From the NCBI GenBank assembly GCA_023390985.1, contig JAEWBU010000324.1, forward strand, positions 1-6,770: 6,770 nucleotides of DNA, in the 5' to 3' direction. Of this stretch, positions 5,802 through 6,770 are shown in pieces. Position 1 is the first letter of the stretch. Every line of letters starts with the position of its first letter. This DNA is from Pseudomonadota bacterium (GTDB lineage: Bacteria > Pseudomonadota > Gammaproteobacteria > Burkholderiales > Burkholderiaceae_C). The notes beneath the pieces were generated by a model that was not told the origin of the DNA, ran no database searches, and saw nothing but the letters and a program-made list of their open reading frames with translations. The position numbers and the translations under genes were made by a program.

Positions 5802-6251
5802 ATGAATCGCGCTGTTTGGTTCCAGGCATCTCCCGAGGGCGCCAAGGCGGTCGGGGCGCTGCACCACTTCGTCACCAGGAGCACTGGCCTCCCGAGCTTG
5901 CTGACGCACCTGGTCTTCCTGCGCGTGTCGCAGATCAACGGCTGCGCGCATTGCATCGACATCCACAGCAGGGATCTGCTGGCCGAAGGAATGTCCGTCG
6001 AGAAAATGGCACTCGTTCCCGTCTGGCACGAGGCGGAATACCTCTTCTCCGAGCAGGAGCGCGCCGCGCTGGCGTGGTCTGAGGAGGTGACGCTCGTGAG
6101 CGAGACCCACGCCCGCGATGAGGCCTATGCGGCCGCATTGGCAGTGTTCGGCGAGAAGGATCTGGTGGATCTGACTCTCACCATCGCCGCAATGAACGCC
6201 ATCAATCGAATGGGCGTCAGCTTCCGCATGAGGCCGCGGGCGAAGGCCTGA
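5802..6251 (+). CDS. AhpD-like / carboxymuconolactone decarboxylase-family protein
   Basis: The 149-residue protein belongs to the all-helical AhpD-like superfamily, many members of which are thiol peroxidase-type or redox-relay proteins; the true substrate here is unknown. The signature is SQINGCAHCIDIHSRD (43-58) with CxxCxxxH residues Cys48, Cys51 and His55, followed by the usual AWSEEVTLV and DLTLTIAAMNAINRMGVSFR tail. In AhpD the catalytic Glu lies 12 residues before the first Cys; that position is His36 here, so the proton-relay Glu is absent. AAGGA at 5788-5792 lies nine bases before the ATG. A longer in-frame start at 5682 is rejected because it lies upstream of the ECF41 promoter and lacks family similarity. 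The gene is very likely the target of the adjacent sigma factor, perhaps in an oxidative or envelope stress response (inference). Confidence 0.9.
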   Translation: MNRAVWFQASPEGAKAVGALHHFVTRSTGLPSLLTHLVFLRVSQINGCAHCIDIHSRDLLAEGMSVEKMALVPVWHEAEYLFSEQERAALAWSEEVTLVSETHARDEAYAAALAVFGEKDLVDLTLTIAAMNAINRMGVSFRMRPRAKA

Positions 6252-6258
6252 GCTTCCG

Positions 6259-6342
6259 CGTCCGCTGTGCATGTACCCGGACGTCGCGAAGTACGTGGGG
6301 AACGGCAGCACCGACGACGCGGCGAACTTCGTCTGCTCGCGC
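6259..6342 (+). pseudogene. Relic of the C-terminus of a tannase/feruloyl esterase-family gene
   Basis: Reading from 6259 in frame gives RPLCMYPDVAKYVG, then NGSTDDAANFVCSR. This closely resembles the last residues of tannase/feruloyl esterase-family proteins (RPLCxYPxxxxYxGxGxxxDAANFxC), including the two cysteines. There is no start codon with a ribosome binding site, no upstream esterase body and no stop codon directly after the tail; the frame runs on into antisense of the EF-G gene. The esterase body is therefore missing, cut at the AhpD-like gene, whose stop codon is only seven bases upstream. Similarity is judged from memory of the family and covers about 28 codons. Confidence 0.55.
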
Positions 6343-6349
6343 TCCCGAA

Positions 6350-6770
6350 CTACTCCTCCTTCGGCCGGTACTGCGCCGCCAGCTGCGCCTGCAGGTTGGG
6401 CGGTACCGGCTCGTAGTGGCTGAACGCCATCGTGAAGTTGCCCTGCCCGCCCGTGATCGCGTTCAGCCGAAGCTGATAGCTCGAGAGTTCGGCGAGAGGC
6501 GCCTGCGCCAGCACCGTCAGCGCGCCGTCCGCGCCCGATTGCGTGCCGCTCACCTGGGCACGGCGCGAAGCCAGGTCGCCGGTGATGTCGCCCAGCACGG
6601 CGGCCGGCGCGCTGATCTCCATGTCCACGATCGGCTCCAGCACGCACGGCCTGGCCGCCTGCACGGCGGCGATCAGCGCCTTGCGGCCGGCGGTGACGAA
6701 GGCGATCTCCTTGCTGTCCACCGAGTGGAACTTGCCGTCGTAGACCGTCACCTTCAGGTCCACCACCGGG
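6350..6770 (-). CDS. fusA: Elongation factor G-type translational GTPase, C-terminal part (5' end outside window)
   Basis: EF-G proteins catalyse ribosomal translocation and, with RRF, recycling. The visible 139 or so codons cover the end of domain IV and domain V: PVVDLKVTVYDGKFHSVDSKEIAFVTAGRKAL is the domain IV hallmark, followed by RPCVLEPIVDMEI, GDITGDLASRRAQVSGT and PLAELSSYQLRLNAITGGQGNFTMAFSHYEPVP. The stop codon TAG is at 6352-6350. The gene continues past the window end; the first in-frame GTG is internal, not a start. The TGGQGNF..FSHYEPVP tail looks more like the second, paralogous EF-G of proteobacteria (often called fusA2) than the main str-operon copy, and no tuf or rps gene is adjacent. 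It converges on the sigma/AhpD-like module. The G domain lies outside, so GTPase residues cannot be assessed. Confidence 0.92.
   Translation of the reverse strand, partial: PVVDLKVTVYDGKFHSVDSKEIAFVTAGRKALIAAVQAARPCVLEPIVDMEISAPAAVLGDITGDLASRRAQVSGTQSGADGALTVLAQAPLAELSSYQLRLNAITGGQGNFTMAFSHYEPVPPNLQAQLAAQYRPKEE

Noticed and set aside
5616..6647. Minus-strand open frame spanning the AhpD-like gene and part of the EF-G gene
   Set aside because: It is in a different frame from the real EF-G gene on that strand and has no family similarity.

Overview
The window is a GC-rich, densely coded stretch of bacterial chromosome. Gene content (minCDE followed by rdgC, an ECF41/SigJ-type sigma factor, a second-type EF-G) and sequence style suggest a betaproteobacterium of the order Burkholderiales, probably Comamonadaceae. 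That assignment is inference from protein style, not from a database match.

Layout: (1) 1-1513, the division-site operon minC (5' end outside the window), minD and minE, tightly packed. (2) 1539-2459, rdgC, a DNA-binding recombination modulator, 25 bp after minE with no visible Shine-Dalgarno. (3) 2465-2544, an 80-bp near-perfect symmetric element made of three 18-bp dyads at exactly 31-bp spacing, running into the start codon of (4) 2543-3691, a class II Fic-domain protein with a C-terminal winged helix. (5) 3831-4550, a secreted lipoprotein with a lectin/endostatin-like look, closed by a strong intrinsic terminator. (6) 4708-6251, an ECF41-type sigma factor and an AhpD-like carboxymuconolactone decarboxylase-family protein. 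The gap between them holds a match to the ECF41 promoter (TGTCACA-N16-CGTC). (7) 6252-6349, a short relic that reads as the C-terminal tail of a tannase/feruloyl esterase. (8) 6350-6770, the 3' end of an EF-G-type GTPase gene on the minus strand.

The first block is core chromosome: MinC, MinD and MinE place the division septum, and RdgC acts on DNA. The remaining genes look accessory. The sigma factor/AhpD-like pair is a self-contained regulatory module whose target promoter is visible in the sequence. It abuts a truncated gene, which suggests insertion or deletion at that edge. The Fic gene appears to have its own regulatory array, probably read by the winged helix of Fic itself.

The observations most worth following are the three-dyad Fic operator, the ECF41 promoter and its module, the loss of the usual catalytic Glu in the AhpD-like protein (His36 in its place), and the degenerate DGGGK motif in the sigma factor. 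No CRISPR array, tRNA, rRNA or insertion sequence was seen.
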